Notes under the pieces: generated by a model
The model's database searches: none
The model's input: the letters and a program-made list of their open reading frames with translations, nothing else
Told to the model about the DNA's origin: nothing
NCBI GenBank assembly: GCA_002724895.1
Contig: PBQB01000014.1
Span: forward strand, 4,002-18,030
Direction of reading: 5' to 3'
Length of the DNA stretch: 14,029 nucleotides
Origin: Flavobacteriales bacterium
Lineage (GTDB): Bacteria > Bacteroidota > Bacteroidia > Flavobacteriales > BACL11
Program-made: the position numbers and the translations under genes
In this document: piece by piece, positions 1 through 7,737 of the stretch
How positions within the stretch are numbered: the first letter of the stretch is position 1
Layout: each line of letters begins with the position of its first letter

Positions 1-708
1 ATCATACCTTTTATTATTTTTTTAATCAGAAAGTCGTTGAGTACAAAGTTAATTTTTCAATCAACTATATTGTTTATTATGGGCGCTATGCAAGGTGGAA
101 TTGGATGGTGGATGGTTAAAAGCGGACTTGTAGACAAGCCTGATGTTAGTCATTATAGGCTAGCTGTTCATTTAACAACCGCGTTTCTGACATGTGGCTA
201 CACCCTGTGGGTTGTTTTACCACTAATTTTTAAAATTAAAAGAAATTTTTATCCCAAAATCACTAAATTATGCTGGACAATTTTCACTCTTCTTATCATA
301 CAAATAATATATGGCGCATTTGTAGCGGGATTAAATGCAGGAATTGGCTTTAATACCTGGCCAAAAATGGGAGACCAATGGGTTCCTCAGGCAGTGTACA
401 GCCTAAGTCCATTTTGGAAAAACTTTGTTGAAGCTAAATATGGTATACAATTTATTCATAGAGTTTTAGCATATGTCATTTTAGGTGCTGTTATGTTCTT
501 GTTTTACACTAAACAAAAATTTGCTTTAAATAGAGTAGAATCTCAAGCAATAAATATTGTTTCTATCACAACAATATTACAAGTAGCACTTGGTATATTT
601 ACAATAATATTTTTTGTGCCAATAGAACTTGCATTACTTCATCAAGTGGGAGCATTTTTTTTATTAATGTCCGTGATTTACAGCCTATTTATATTTAAAA
701 AGGATTAA
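1..708 (+). CDS. ctaA: Heme A synthase (COX15/CtaA type), 5' end outside window
   Basis: This integral membrane enzyme converts heme O to heme A for the aa3 oxidase encoded next door. The reading frame is open from base 1, and the residues before the TTG at 37 (PFIIFLIRK...) already look like family sequence. That TTG is therefore not the start, and roughly the first third of the protein lies outside the window. Visible family signatures are GAMQGGIGWWMVKSGL followed by DKPDVSHYRLAVHL, then IQFIHR and LALLHQVGAFF. The conserved heme-ligand histidines are encoded at 169-171, 457-459 and 640-642, and several hydrophobic helices separate them. The stop (706-708) overlaps the stop of ctaB on the opposite strand, so the two heme A genes converge although their products act in sequence. 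Function is confident; the start is not visible. Confidence 0.93.
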   Translation: MIPFIIFLIRKSLSTKLIFQSTILFIMGAMQGGIGWWMVKSGLVDKPDVSHYRLAVHLTTAFLTCGYTLWVVLPLIFKIKRNFYPKITKLCWTIFTLLIIQIIYGAFVAGLNAGIGFNTWPKMGDQWVPQAVYSLSPFWKNFVEAKYGIQFIHRVLAYVILGAVMFLFYTKQKFALNRVESQAINIVSITTILQVALGIFTIIFFVPIELALLHQVGAFFLLMSVIYSLFIFKKD

Positions 709-1592
709 ATATATTTATCTATAATATATATTACTTGCATAATTGGCAAGTACAAAAAAGAAGCCAGCATAAGTTTTCGTGCAGATTCATCATCTAATTT
801 TTTAAACAAAACAACTGATTTATATGTAAACCAAAGTCCTATTATAAGTATAAGAACAAAAGCTTCAAAAGAAAGCTGTAAATCTATTTGTTTCCAAAAA
901 AATGGAATAATTGAAATAATCATCATGACAAGGGATGTTATTACAGAAATTAATGCAGGGTAAGTACTTTTCCTTCCTCCAAACAACATTTTAAATCCCG
1001 CTTTTTTATATTGGTCATCCTGAACCCATGCAATTGAAATAAAATGAGGGAATTGCCAAAAAAATTGAATCGCAAATAAAGTTCCAGCAATTAATCCAAA
1101 ATTATCAGTAGCTGCAACCCAGCCTAACAAAAAAGGTATTGCACCAGGAATAGCTCCTACAAAAATAGAAATTGTAGAAAGCCTCTTTAATGGTGTGTAA
1201 GAGAAAACATATAACAACATTGAAATCAATCCAAATAAACTGGACTTTGATAAATACCCAAAATATGATCCTTCAGCTTTAATGAAATTTAATAGATATA
1301 ATCCAATAAAGCCTATAATCATCGAAAAGAAAACCGCTTCTGATAATTTTAGGTTTTTTAGTGGTAATGGACGTTTTGCTGTTCTAGTCATTATTTTATC
1401 ATAGTCTCTTTCTAAAATCTGATTAAATCCATTTGCAGATCCCGTTACCAACAATCCTCCAAAAATCAAATACAATAACTCTTCTATTAAAAATAAATCT
1501 GTTCCTAAAAAGTACCCCGCAACAGCAGAAAAAACTACAGTTATTGACAATCGAAATTTAAGTAGTTGAAAATAATATTTTAGCTTTCGCAT
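705..1592 (-). CDS. ctaB: Protoheme IX farnesyltransferase (heme O synthase), UbiA family
   Basis: This membrane prenyltransferase adds a farnesyl chain to heme B to make heme O, the substrate of CtaA. The protein has 295 residues, the usual length. The first Asp-rich prenyltransferase motif is seen around residues 54-77 (N57, D63, D65, then MTRTAKRPLP). The second conserved region is YTPLKR (132-137) followed by FPHFISIAWVQDDQYKKAGF around 181-200. About eight or nine hydrophobic helices fill the rest. It is the last gene of the minus-strand oxidase run, 13 nt after the small CxxC membrane protein gene, so it is probably co-transcribed with the oxidase subunits. The gene is also called cyoE. 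Nothing is missing. Confidence 0.96.
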   Translation of the reverse strand: MRKLKYYFQLLKFRLSITVVFSAVAGYFLGTDLFLIEELLYLIFGGLLVTGSANGFNQILERDYDKIMTRTAKRPLPLKNLKLSEAVFFSMIIGFIGLYLLNFIKAEGSYFGYLSKSSLFGLISMLLYVFSYTPLKRLSTISIFVGAIPGAIPFLLGWVAATDNFGLIAGTLFAIQFFWQFPHFISIAWVQDDQYKKAGFKMLFGGRKSTYPALISVITSLVMMIISIIPFFWKQIDLQLSFEAFVLILIIGLWFTYKSVVLFKKLDDESARKLMLASFLYLPIMQVIYIIDKYI

Positions 1593-1605
1593 TAAGTTTG
1601 TTATA

Positions 1606-1836
1606 TTAAGATTCTATTACTTTTCTTTTTTGAAAATAATAGATGATAGAAAAGAATAATATAACTATATATGGAATTGCCATTAAATATAAAATCCCAT
1701 CATTTAATCCAGCTCCTTTTGTGCTACCTGATTCCAAATTTGCTTCCACTACAGCTTTACACATTGCACACTGAGCATGAAGATATATTTTTGAAAATAA
1801 AAAAAATAATAATAAAAATATTTTTTTCATATACAT
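1606..1836 (-). CDS. Small CxxC membrane protein of the oxidase operon, function unknown
   Basis: This 76-residue protein has no function I can name, although similar short proteins are familiar to me in Bacteroidota oxidase clusters. A signal peptide (KK at 4-5, hydrophobic core 6-19) ends in L-H-A, so signal peptidase I would probably cut between A21 and Q22 and leave Q-C-A-M-C at the new N-terminus. The CAMC motif (C23, C26, with M25) would lie in the periplasm. A second hydrophobic helix spans about 48-67 and is followed by KRK, which predicts a cytoplasmic tail. The gene abuts the sco stop with no gap and precedes ctaB, so it is embedded in the oxidase assembly genes. A role in copper or thiol handling during oxidase maturation is inference. 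The start could also be the Met at codon 3; an AGGA lies 9-12 nt before the first ATG. Confidence 0.85.
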   Translation of the reverse strand: MYMKKIFLLLFFLFSKIYLHAQCAMCKAVVEANLESGSTKGAGLNDGILYLMAIPYIVILFFSIIYYFQKRKVIES

Positions 1837-2526
1837 TTATTTATCCTTTTTAGGACGTTTATATTCAGCCATTAAAACTTTAATATCATTAACTAAATTT
1901 TTAATATGTATTTCATTTGTACCGTCATAAACGCCAACTACATTATTATATTGATCTACTCCCGAACGAATTCTTCCTTCTTTATCAATCAACACAAAGT
2001 ATTCAGAATGCAGAAATCCTCCAGGTGCTATTGAATCTTCACTTACATTTACAAAATAAGATTTAGCAATATCATAAATTTCTGATTTTTCTCCAGTAAC
2101 AAGATCCCAGTTCTGTGTATCTATAGAAATATATTTTTGTTTCATCATTTCAATATATAAGCGTAGTTTATACGGTGTATCATTCACTGGATCTACACTA
2201 TGTGATAAAAATCTAATATTTGGATAAACACTTAATTCTTTTTGTAGATAGGACATGTTTTTGGTCATTATTGGACATATAGTAGGACAAGATGTAAAGA
2301 AAAAACTTGCAACATAAATATTTCCTTTCATAGTACTATTATCAACAATTATACTATCTTGATTTATAAATTGAAAATTTGAAATTTTATGATTTTCTTC
2401 TCCAATGATTTCAAGATTAATAAAATTATTAAAGCCCCTCGTAACATAGAAGTAAACTATTGGTGGTAAAACCAATAGTAAAAAAAGAATCGTAATTATA
2501 AATGATTTTCTTGTCTTATTCTTCAT
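1837..2526 (-). CDS. SCO1/SenC-type copper chaperone for cytochrome c oxidase
   Basis: SCO proteins are membrane-anchored thioredoxin-fold proteins that deliver or reduce copper for the CuA site of subunit II. In this 229-residue protein, one N-terminal helix (about 9-28) anchors a periplasmic domain. The copper ligands are visible: C80 and C84 in FFFTSCPTICPIM, and H173 in GGFLHSEYFVLID. The supporting SHSVDPVNDTP segment lies around 108-118. Residues 30-65 are the usual variable strand before the domain. The gene follows coxIV after 3 nt and is directly followed by the small CxxC membrane protein gene, consistent with one transcript. All ligands are present, so it is expected to be functional. 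Confidence 0.95.
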   Translation of the reverse strand: MKNKTRKSFIITILFLLLVLPPIVYFYVTRGFNNFINLEIIGEENHKISNFQFINQDSIIVDNSTMKGNIYVASFFFTSCPTICPIMTKNMSYLQKELSVYPNIRFLSHSVDPVNDTPYKLRLYIEMMKQKYISIDTQNWDLVTGEKSEIYDIAKSYFVNVSEDSIAPGGFLHSEYFVLIDKEGRIRSGVDQYNNVVGVYDGTNEIHIKNLVNDIKVLMAEYKRPKKDK

Positions 2527-2529
2527 ATT

Positions 2530-2865
2530 TTACATCATCAATAGGGCGTGAGTACCCTCAGTAAGAATTATAAAAAGTAAATACGGAACTAAAATAAAAA
2601 CAGGAACTAAGATAATTAATTGTAAATTTTTTCTTTCATCACCTAAATGCATAAAAATCATTACAATATATGCTGCTTTTACTATTGTTAAAATAATAAA
2701 GACATGAGTAAGCCATGCTAATCCCAAAAATTTGTCATATACCAAAGCTTCAGGAAGTGATTCATTTACTTTTAATATTCCTAACAAAACCTCAAAAGCT
2801 GTTACTGCTAAAAGAATCCAAAAGACTTTCCATATCCACCAATTTCCTTTTTTATCTGTTCCCAT
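2530..2865 (-). CDS. Cytochrome c oxidase subunit IV, bacterial caa3/COX4 type
   Basis: This 111-residue protein is the small accessory subunit of a bacterial heme-copper oxidase. It has three hydrophobic helices (about 12-31, 48-72 and 81-101). The family signature is visible as AWLTHVFIILTIVKAAYIVM followed by IFMHLGDER (residues about 50-77), where K63 and the MHL-x-x-E pattern are characteristic of the prokaryotic COX4 family. It lies 20 nt after the long subunit III gene and 3 nt before sco. The family helps stabilise the subunit I/III core but has no catalytic residues. The N-terminal KKGNWW start agrees with relatives I recall from this phylum. Confidence 0.9.
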   Translation of the reverse strand: MGTDKKGNWWIWKVFWILLAVTAFEVLLGILKVNESLPEALVYDKFLGLAWLTHVFIILTIVKAAYIVMIFMHLGDERKNLQLIILVPVFILVPYLLFIILTEGTHALLMM

Positions 2866-2885
2866 TATATTGTGTTTTTTAAAAA

Positions 2886-3839
2886 TTAAACTAAATAAAA
2901 GAAGGTAAATACAAATACCCAGACCAAGTCAACAAAGTGCCAATATAAACCTACCTTCTCAACCATTTCGTAATGTCCTCTTCTTTCATAAGTCCCCATA
3001 ATTACATTAATTAAAATAATTATTAATAAGACAACTCCACTAAACACATGAAATCCATTAAATCCAGTAATAAAGAAAAAGTAATCTGCAAATAATCTAT
3101 GTCCATATTCATTATTTACCAAGTTTGCCCCAACTAAAATCTGTGTTGCATTTTCTTTTAAATAATTTATAGACTCTTCATTTGACAAAATAGTCTTATC
3201 TGCTTTTCTTATATTAAACTCTGGTTTTGCTTTTAGTTGCTCAATAAGATTATTTATGTTTTTCTCATCAAACCCCTTTTTCATTTCTTGAGTTAAGTCT
3301 TCTAATCCAAAATATTTTAAACTGTGGTCGTTAGAATATTTATCTATCTCCATTAATTTATACACAGAAGACAACTTATTTCCTTGTGCAACATGAACTA
3401 CATATTCATCTTTAGTTGCAATTCCCCCCTTATCTCCATGAATGAAATGTCCCCACTCCCATGCTTGTGAACCTAAGAATAAACAGCCACCTACTATTGT
3501 TAATACTAACCATAGTATTACTTTACTCTTTTGCATTTTGTGTCCATAATTTACCGCTAAGACCATTGTTACAGAACTCATAATTAAAATAAATGTCATA
3601 AGAGCAACAAACAATAATGGATGTTCACCACTTAAAAAAGGAAAATGAGTAAAAACATCTTCAGGTACAGGCCATACAGATTCGTATTTAAATCTACTAA
3701 ATCCATAAGATGCTAAGAAAGCTGAAAAAGTGAGTGTGTCAGTAATAAGGAAAAACCACATCATTAACTTACCATAGCTTGCTGCAAGTGGTTTGTCTCC
3801 ACCTTTCCACGCTTCTCCATAATTTTTTATTTCTGACAT
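2886..3839 (-). CDS. Cytochrome c oxidase subunit III, long form with extramembrane insertion
   Basis: Subunit III supports the catalytic core and proton uptake in heme-copper oxidases. This 317-residue copy has five predicted helices: about 24-46, 74-97, 106-128, 250-283 and 297-316. Conserved elements include TDTLTFSAFLASYG near the first helix, W127-E128, FNGFHVFSG (H264) and YWHFVDLVWVF (W300, H301, D304). Between helices three and four (about 134-248) lies a hydrophilic, Lys/Glu/Asn-rich insertion of roughly 115 residues that is not part of the standard fold. Comparable insertions are, to my knowledge, common in this gene in Bacteroidota. It follows the short subunit III gene after 40 nt and precedes coxIV. 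The two subunit III genes are presumably paralogs that form one complex. Confidence 0.93.
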   Translation of the reverse strand: MSEIKNYGEAWKGGDKPLAASYGKLMMWFFLITDTLTFSAFLASYGFSRFKYESVWPVPEDVFTHFPFLSGEHPLLFVALMTFILIMSSVTMVLAVNYGHKMQKSKVILWLVLTIVGGCLFLGSQAWEWGHFIHGDKGGIATKDEYVVHVAQGNKLSSVYKLMEIDKYSNDHSLKYFGLEDLTQEMKKGFDEKNINNLIEQLKAKPEFNIRKADKTILSNEESINYLKENATQILVGANLVNNEYGHRLFADYFFFITGFNGFHVFSGVVLLIIILINVIMGTYERRGHYEMVEKVGLYWHFVDLVWVFVFTFFYLV

Positions 3840-3879
3840 ATTTTTTTAATTTAAATAATACTTTATCTCTTTTGATTAA

Positions 3880-4425
3880 TTATACATACTTTAAAAAGAA
3901 AAATAAGTACAACCATAAAATCCCTAGAAAATGCCAATAAGTACTTGTTAAATCCAGTCCTATGCTATTTTCTAATGAATACTTTCCTTTAACTGCACTT
4001 ACTGAGGAAAATAATAAAGCAACCAATCCTCCAACTAAATGAACTAAATGTGCAAGCGTTAAAATATATAAAAAAGAACCTGCAGCATTACTACCTTCAC
4101 CAGTTAAAAAAACACCCTGATTTGTTAGTTCTTTCCATCCATTAACTTGTAAAGCTGTAAAAATAATTCCCAAAATAAAAACAGTTAAAATTATTTTAAA
4201 AGGAGATGCTTCTTGTTTTAACTTAGACTTAGCAAATGTTAAAACTATGCTACTAATAATTATAACAACTGTGCTATAAATAAATGGATCCGGAATTTCA
4301 AATGACATCCAATTTCCTTCTGCCTTTCTAACAATATATGCTGAAGTTAAACCTGCAAAAAACATACATATAGAACCTATTCCTATCCATAATAATTGCT
4401 TAATTGCTTTAATATTTACACTCAT
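3880..4425 (-). CDS. Cytochrome c oxidase subunit III, short form
   Basis: This 181-residue heme-copper oxidase subunit III paralog has five predicted helices (about 10-31, 48-64, 76-94, 115-140 and 160-179). Family features are FAGLTSAYIVRK near the N-terminus, AHLVHLVGG (H126, H129) in the fourth helix and STYWHFLGILWLYLFF (W164, H165) at the C-terminus. It lacks the large insertion of the next gene. It sits 17 nt after subunit I and is followed 40 nt later by the long subunit III gene. Two consecutive subunit III genes of unequal length are typical of Bacteroidota oxidase clusters. Whether the two proteins occupy the same or different positions in the complex cannot be told from sequence. 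Confidence 0.93.
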   Translation of the reverse strand: MSVNIKAIKQLLWIGIGSICMFFAGLTSAYIVRKAEGNWMSFEIPDPFIYSTVVIIISSIVLTFAKSKLKQEASPFKIILTVFILGIIFTALQVNGWKELTNQGVFLTGEGSNAAGSFLYILTLAHLVHLVGGLVALLFSSVSAVKGKYSLENSIGLDLTSTYWHFLGILWLYLFFFLKYV

Positions 4426-4442
4426 TTTTTTTATTATTATAT

Positions 4443-6194
4443 TTAAACATCTTTTTCTCCTTCCTTTAATTCAACAGTCTGTGGAACAAAATCATCCTCA
4501 TAGCCTGGCTTTGAATAATCATATGCCCATCTTTTTACTTCAGGCAACTCTCCTGGCCAATTCCCATGAATTCTTTCAACAGGAGTTGTCCATTCTAATG
4601 TAGTAGATTTCCATGGATTTTTAGTTGTTTTAGGTCCTTTAAAAATACTGTAGAAGAAATTAAAAAGAAAAATGACTTGAACAACTGCTCCAGATAATGC
4701 GAAGAAAGTAATTATTGAGTTTATATCACTTAATCCGTCAAACATTGGAAAAGAACTATTTGTATAATATCTTCTAGGTAAGCCTGCAAGCCCTAAAAAG
4801 TGCATTGGAAAAAAGACTCCATAAGCACAAATAAAAGTTGTCCAAAAATGAATATATCCTAAACTTTTATTCATCATCCTACCGTACATTTTAGGAAACC
4901 AATGATAAACCCCTGCGAGCATTCCATAAATAGCAGAGAGCCCCATTACAATATGAAAATGTCCTACAACAAAATAAGTATCATGAACATTTATATCAAG
5001 AGCACTATCTCCTAAAATTAATCCTGTTAACCCTCCAGTTATAAATGTAGAAACAGTAGCTATTGCAAACAACATGGCTGGAGTAAAACGAATGTTAGCT
5101 TTCCATAATGTCGCTAAAAAATTAAATACTTTCACTGCGGAAGGAATTGCGATAAGTAATGTTGTAAATGTAAATACAGAACCTAAAAATGGATTCATTC
5201 CTGTCATAAACATATGGTGTCCCCAAACTACAAATGATAAAAATGCAATTGCTAATAATGACCCAACCATTGCTTTATATCCAAAAATCGGTTTTCTCGA
5301 ATTTGTAGCAATTATTTCAGATGTTATTCCCAATGCTGGCAATAAAATAATGTATACTTCTGGATGACCTAAAAACCAAAATAAATGCTCAAATAAAATA
5401 GGACTTCCTCCTATATTATGTAGCACCTCTCCATTGATAACTATATCTGACAGGTAAAACGATGTTCCAAAAGATCTATCAAAAATTAAAAGAAGTCCAC
5501 ATGAAAGTAAAACTGGGAAAGATAAAACTCCTAGAATAGCAGTAAAAAATAAAGCCCATACAGTTAAAGGTAATCTTTTCATACTCATACCCTTAGTTCT
5601 TAAATTAAGTATTGTAACAATATAATTAAGTCCACCCAACAGAGATCCTACAATAAATAATGTAATAGCAACTAACCACAAAGTCATACCCGTTCCAGAA
5701 CCAGGAATTGATTGAGGTAGTGCACTTAATGGGGGATAAATTGTCCATCCACCAGATGCTGGTCCAGAAGGGACATATATAGACCATATTAAAACTACTG
5801 TTGCAGCAAAAAAGAACCAATATGAAAGCATATTTATAAATCCAGAAGCCATATCTCTTGCTCCTATTTGCAACGGTATTAAAAAGTTTGCAAATGTTCC
5901 AGAAAGGCCAGCAGTTAAAACCCAAAAAACTAAGATAGTACCATGCATTGTAACCAATGCAAGATATTTGTCTGGATTTAGCGCTCCTACTTCATTAATC
6001 CAATGACTTGGAAGAAAGTTATAAAGAATAGAACTCTCACCTGGGTTTGCAAGTTGTACTCTGAAAATAGCTGACATTAACATCCCAACTAAAGCCATAA
6101 ACATTCCTGTTAAAAGAAACTGCTTTGCAATCATCTTATGATCAAGGGAAAAAATGTATTTTGTTATAAAAGTTTCTTTGTGATGATCTGACAT
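4443..6194 (-). CDS. ctaD: Cytochrome c oxidase subunit I (A-type heme-copper oxidase)
   Basis: This is the catalytic subunit, which reduces O2 to water and pumps protons. It has 583 residues and at least twelve helices. Heme a ligands are H84 (MHGT) and H414, and the heme a3 ligand is H412 (VGHFHIV). CuB ligands are H277, H326 and H327, with the cross-linked Tyr at Y281 in GHPEVY. K307 (GYKAM) marks the K channel, D114 (GARDMAS) the D channel entrance and E279 the glutamate at its end, so it is an A1-type, proton-pumping oxidase. R474 and R475 (GLPRRY) match the heme propionate arginines. The D-channel entrance reads DMASGFINMLSYW instead of the common DMAFPRLN, a variant I recall from other Bacteroidota. 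It follows coxII after 7 nt. Confidence 0.98.
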   Translation of the reverse strand: MSDHHKETFITKYIFSLDHKMIAKQFLLTGMFMALVGMLMSAIFRVQLANPGESSILYNFLPSHWINEVGALNPDKYLALVTMHGTILVFWVLTAGLSGTFANFLIPLQIGARDMASGFINMLSYWFFFAATVVLIWSIYVPSGPASGGWTIYPPLSALPQSIPGSGTGMTLWLVAITLFIVGSLLGGLNYIVTILNLRTKGMSMKRLPLTVWALFFTAILGVLSFPVLLSCGLLLIFDRSFGTSFYLSDIVINGEVLHNIGGSPILFEHLFWFLGHPEVYIILLPALGITSEIIATNSRKPIFGYKAMVGSLLAIAFLSFVVWGHHMFMTGMNPFLGSVFTFTTLLIAIPSAVKVFNFLATLWKANIRFTPAMLFAIATVSTFITGGLTGLILGDSALDINVHDTYFVVGHFHIVMGLSAIYGMLAGVYHWFPKMYGRMMNKSLGYIHFWTTFICAYGVFFPMHFLGLAGLPRRYYTNSSFPMFDGLSDINSIITFFALSGAVVQVIFLFNFFYSIFKGPKTTKNPWKSTTLEWTTPVERIHGNWPGELPEVKRWAYDYSKPGYEDDFVPQTVELKEGEKDV

Positions 6195-6201
6195 CTTTTA
6201 T

Positions 6202-7179
6202 CTATTTTTGAGTTAATAATTTTTCATCTAGCGTTTTTTGTGAAGCAATCCATGCATCGTACTCTTCTTGAGTTTCAACAACAAATTTCATTTGCATATT
6301 GTAGTGAGCTGCACCACAAATCTTGTTACAAAGTAATACATAGTCAAAATCCTCACCTTCTTGAATTTTCATCTCTTTAGTGGTTTGTGTAGGAGTAAAT
6401 GCAAACTGGGTAGATAGTCCTGGAACACAATTCATTTGAACTCTAAAATGTGGTAAAAAAGCAGAATGAATCACATCTTGAGAGCGGAATTTTAATAAAA
6501 CCGGCTTATCCACTACCAAATGAACCTCTCTAACAACCTTATCATCCAAAGAATTTGGATCTTCCATATCAACACCTAAGTTATTAGTTGCATCAATTAA
6601 TTTAAAATTGGATGCTCCTAAAACCTTATCTTCACCAGCTTCTCTAGCTAACCATTGAAATTGTTTTGAATATACTTCAATTTCATGAGCATCTGATGTG
6701 TCTACATTCATAACACTATCCCAAGTTTTTAGACCGTAAATAATGACCCCAGTTAGAATAATTGTAGGTACAACTGTCCAAATTAGTTCTAATTTATTAT
6801 TATGTGGATAATAATATGCTCTATTATCTTTTCTGCCTCTGTATTTATATGCGAAGTAAAACAATATTGGTGTTAAAAGAAAAAATGCAACTAAAATTAA
6901 ACCCATGGTAAATTGCATCAATGCGTCAATTTGTTCTCCATGCATTGAACTAGCTGGTGGCAATAATAAGTGATTCCATTCTAACATTTGCCAAACCACA
7001 AAAATCAAAAAAGCTCCTCCAATAACAACAAATAAAAATCCTTGAGTGTTATTGTCTTCTTCTGTAACATTGTTAACGTCAATCTTTTTTAACTCTCCCA
7101 ATAATTCACTCACTCTAGTTATTTGAACTAAAGCTACTATTGCTAAAATAATTATGAGTGGTATCAAAACATTTGCCAT
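6202..7179 (-). CDS. ctaC: Cytochrome c oxidase subunit II (CuA)
   Basis: This subunit carries the CuA centre that accepts electrons from cytochrome c. In 325 residues there is an N-terminal helix (about 2-20), a second at 48-68, and the two canonical subunit II helices at about 88-110 and 133-151. The periplasmic cupredoxin domain then follows. CuA ligands are visible: H238 (DVIHSAFLP), C284 and C288 (LCNKICG), H292 and M295 (AAHYNM). The electron entry region YSKQFQW (170-176) is present. There is no CxxCH, so no fused cytochrome c domain, and electrons must come from a separate cytochrome c. It is the first gene of the oxidase run. The extra N-terminal helices are, as I recall, common in this phylum. 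Confidence 0.97.
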   Translation of the reverse strand: MANVLIPLIIILAIVALVQITRVSELLGELKKIDVNNVTEEDNNTQGFLFVVIGGAFLIFVVWQMLEWNHLLLPPASSMHGEQIDALMQFTMGLILVAFFLLTPILFYFAYKYRGRKDNRAYYYPHNNKLELIWTVVPTIILTGVIIYGLKTWDSVMNVDTSDAHEIEVYSKQFQWLAREAGEDKVLGASNFKLIDATNNLGVDMEDPNSLDDKVVREVHLVVDKPVLLKFRSQDVIHSAFLPHFRVQMNCVPGLSTQFAFTPTQTTKEMKIQEGEDFDYVLLCNKICGAAHYNMQMKFVVETQEEYDAWIASQKTLDEKLLTQK

Positions 7180-7199
7180 ATTATCTAATTTTACATTTA

Positions 7200-7207
7200 C
7201 AAAAATA
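7200..7207 (-). promoter_or_regulatory. Candidate -7 element for the oxidase operon
   Basis: On the minus strand the octamer TATTTTTG matches the Bacteroidota -7 consensus TAnnTTTG. It ends 20 nt before the coxII ATG, which would give a leader of roughly 15 nt. The nearest TTG-type -33 element (TTTTG at 7222-7226) is only 14 nt away, shorter than the usual spacing of about 17-23, so the match is partial. This is the only gap before the eight-gene run. Confidence 0.4.
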
Positions 7208-7222
7208 GTAAATCAACGTGAC

Positions 7223-7247
7223 AAAATTTACTTTTAAAGTATATTTT
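7223..7247. promoter_or_regulatory. 25-nt dyad upstream of the oxidase operon
   Basis: An imperfect palindrome centred on base 7235 pairs 11 of 12 positions. Its left arm is AAAATTTACTTT, its right arm AAAGTATATTTT, and the single mismatch is at 7228/7242. It lies just upstream of the candidate -7 element of the oxidase operon and 44 nt past the queD stop on the minus strand. It could be an operator, or an AT-only hairpin ending the queD transcript. Composition makes chance dyads likely in DNA this AT-rich. Confidence 0.3.
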
Positions 7248-7290
7248 CAAAAAGAATATTTTATGTCAAAAATCACTGAAAGTCAATACA

Positions 7291-7731
7291 TTAATTGTCA
7301 TTACAGTTCCATTCTGCAAAAGAGGTAGCTGTTTCTGAAAGTATTACCTTATATAATTTAATGTTATCTGGCAATTCTTCTTTAATTAAATTTGCAAAAT
7401 CCACAACTAAGTTCTCAGAAGTTGGTTGATATTCTAAATGAAAAACTTTTTCAAATGCTGAAAAATCAACATTTGCATGAGGTGATTTTCCATTTATAAC
7501 AAGTGAATGATCATACTTATCTACAACTGTCTTTTTAACCACTTTTTTAATAACATCAAAGTCTAATACCATTCCATTTTTTCGGTGCCCTGGAACTTCC
7601 AGAATATCCCCAATTACAGTAACCCATAACCTGTATGAATGACCATGAATGTTTTTGCAAAGCCCATCATATCCATGAAGAGCATGCGCCATTTCAAACT
7701 TAAACTCTTTAGTAATTCTAATCTTATTCAT
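7291..7731 (-). CDS. queD: 6-carboxy-5,6,7,8-tetrahydropterin synthase (QueD family)
   Basis: The family converts dihydroneopterin triphosphate to 6-carboxytetrahydropterin, an early step toward the 7-deazaguanine of queuosine in tRNA. The zinc-binding histidines are H16 (EMAHAL), H29 and H31 (HGHSYRL). The catalytic Cys is C25 in GLCKNIHGHS, and the CxxxHGH spacing points to QueD. The Asp-His of the active site is in DKYDHSLV (D74, H75), and E133 (LSETATS) is the substrate-binding glutamate. The protein has 146 residues, a little longer than E. coli QueD. It starts 6 nt after the trhO stop, so the two are probably co-transcribed. The rest of the queuosine pathway is not in the window, so a different pterin role cannot be ruled out from context. 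Confidence 0.9.
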   Translation of the reverse strand: MNKIRITKEFKFEMAHALHGYDGLCKNIHGHSYRLWVTVIGDILEVPGHRKNGMVLDFDVIKKVVKKTVVDKYDHSLVINGKSPHANVDFSAFEKVFHLEYQPTSENLVVDFANLIKEELPDNIKLYKVILSETATSFAEWNCNDN

Positions 7732-7737
7732 TTAATT

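Noticed and set aside
37..39. TTG as start codon of the heme A synthase
   Set aside because: The frame is open to base 1 and upstream residues continue the family sequence, so the gene begins outside the window.
1671..1853. 60-codon plus-strand frame opposite the small CxxC gene
   Set aside because: The minus-strand frame has a convincing signal peptide and motif; this one is its shadow.
5074..5367. 97-codon plus-strand reading frame inside coxI
   Set aside because: It is antisense to invariant catalytic segments of subunit I and has no recognisable protein character.
5626..5925. 99-codon minus-strand reading frame inside coxI
   Set aside because: It is an alternative frame of coxI, rich in Cys and Trp as expected from out-of-frame translation.
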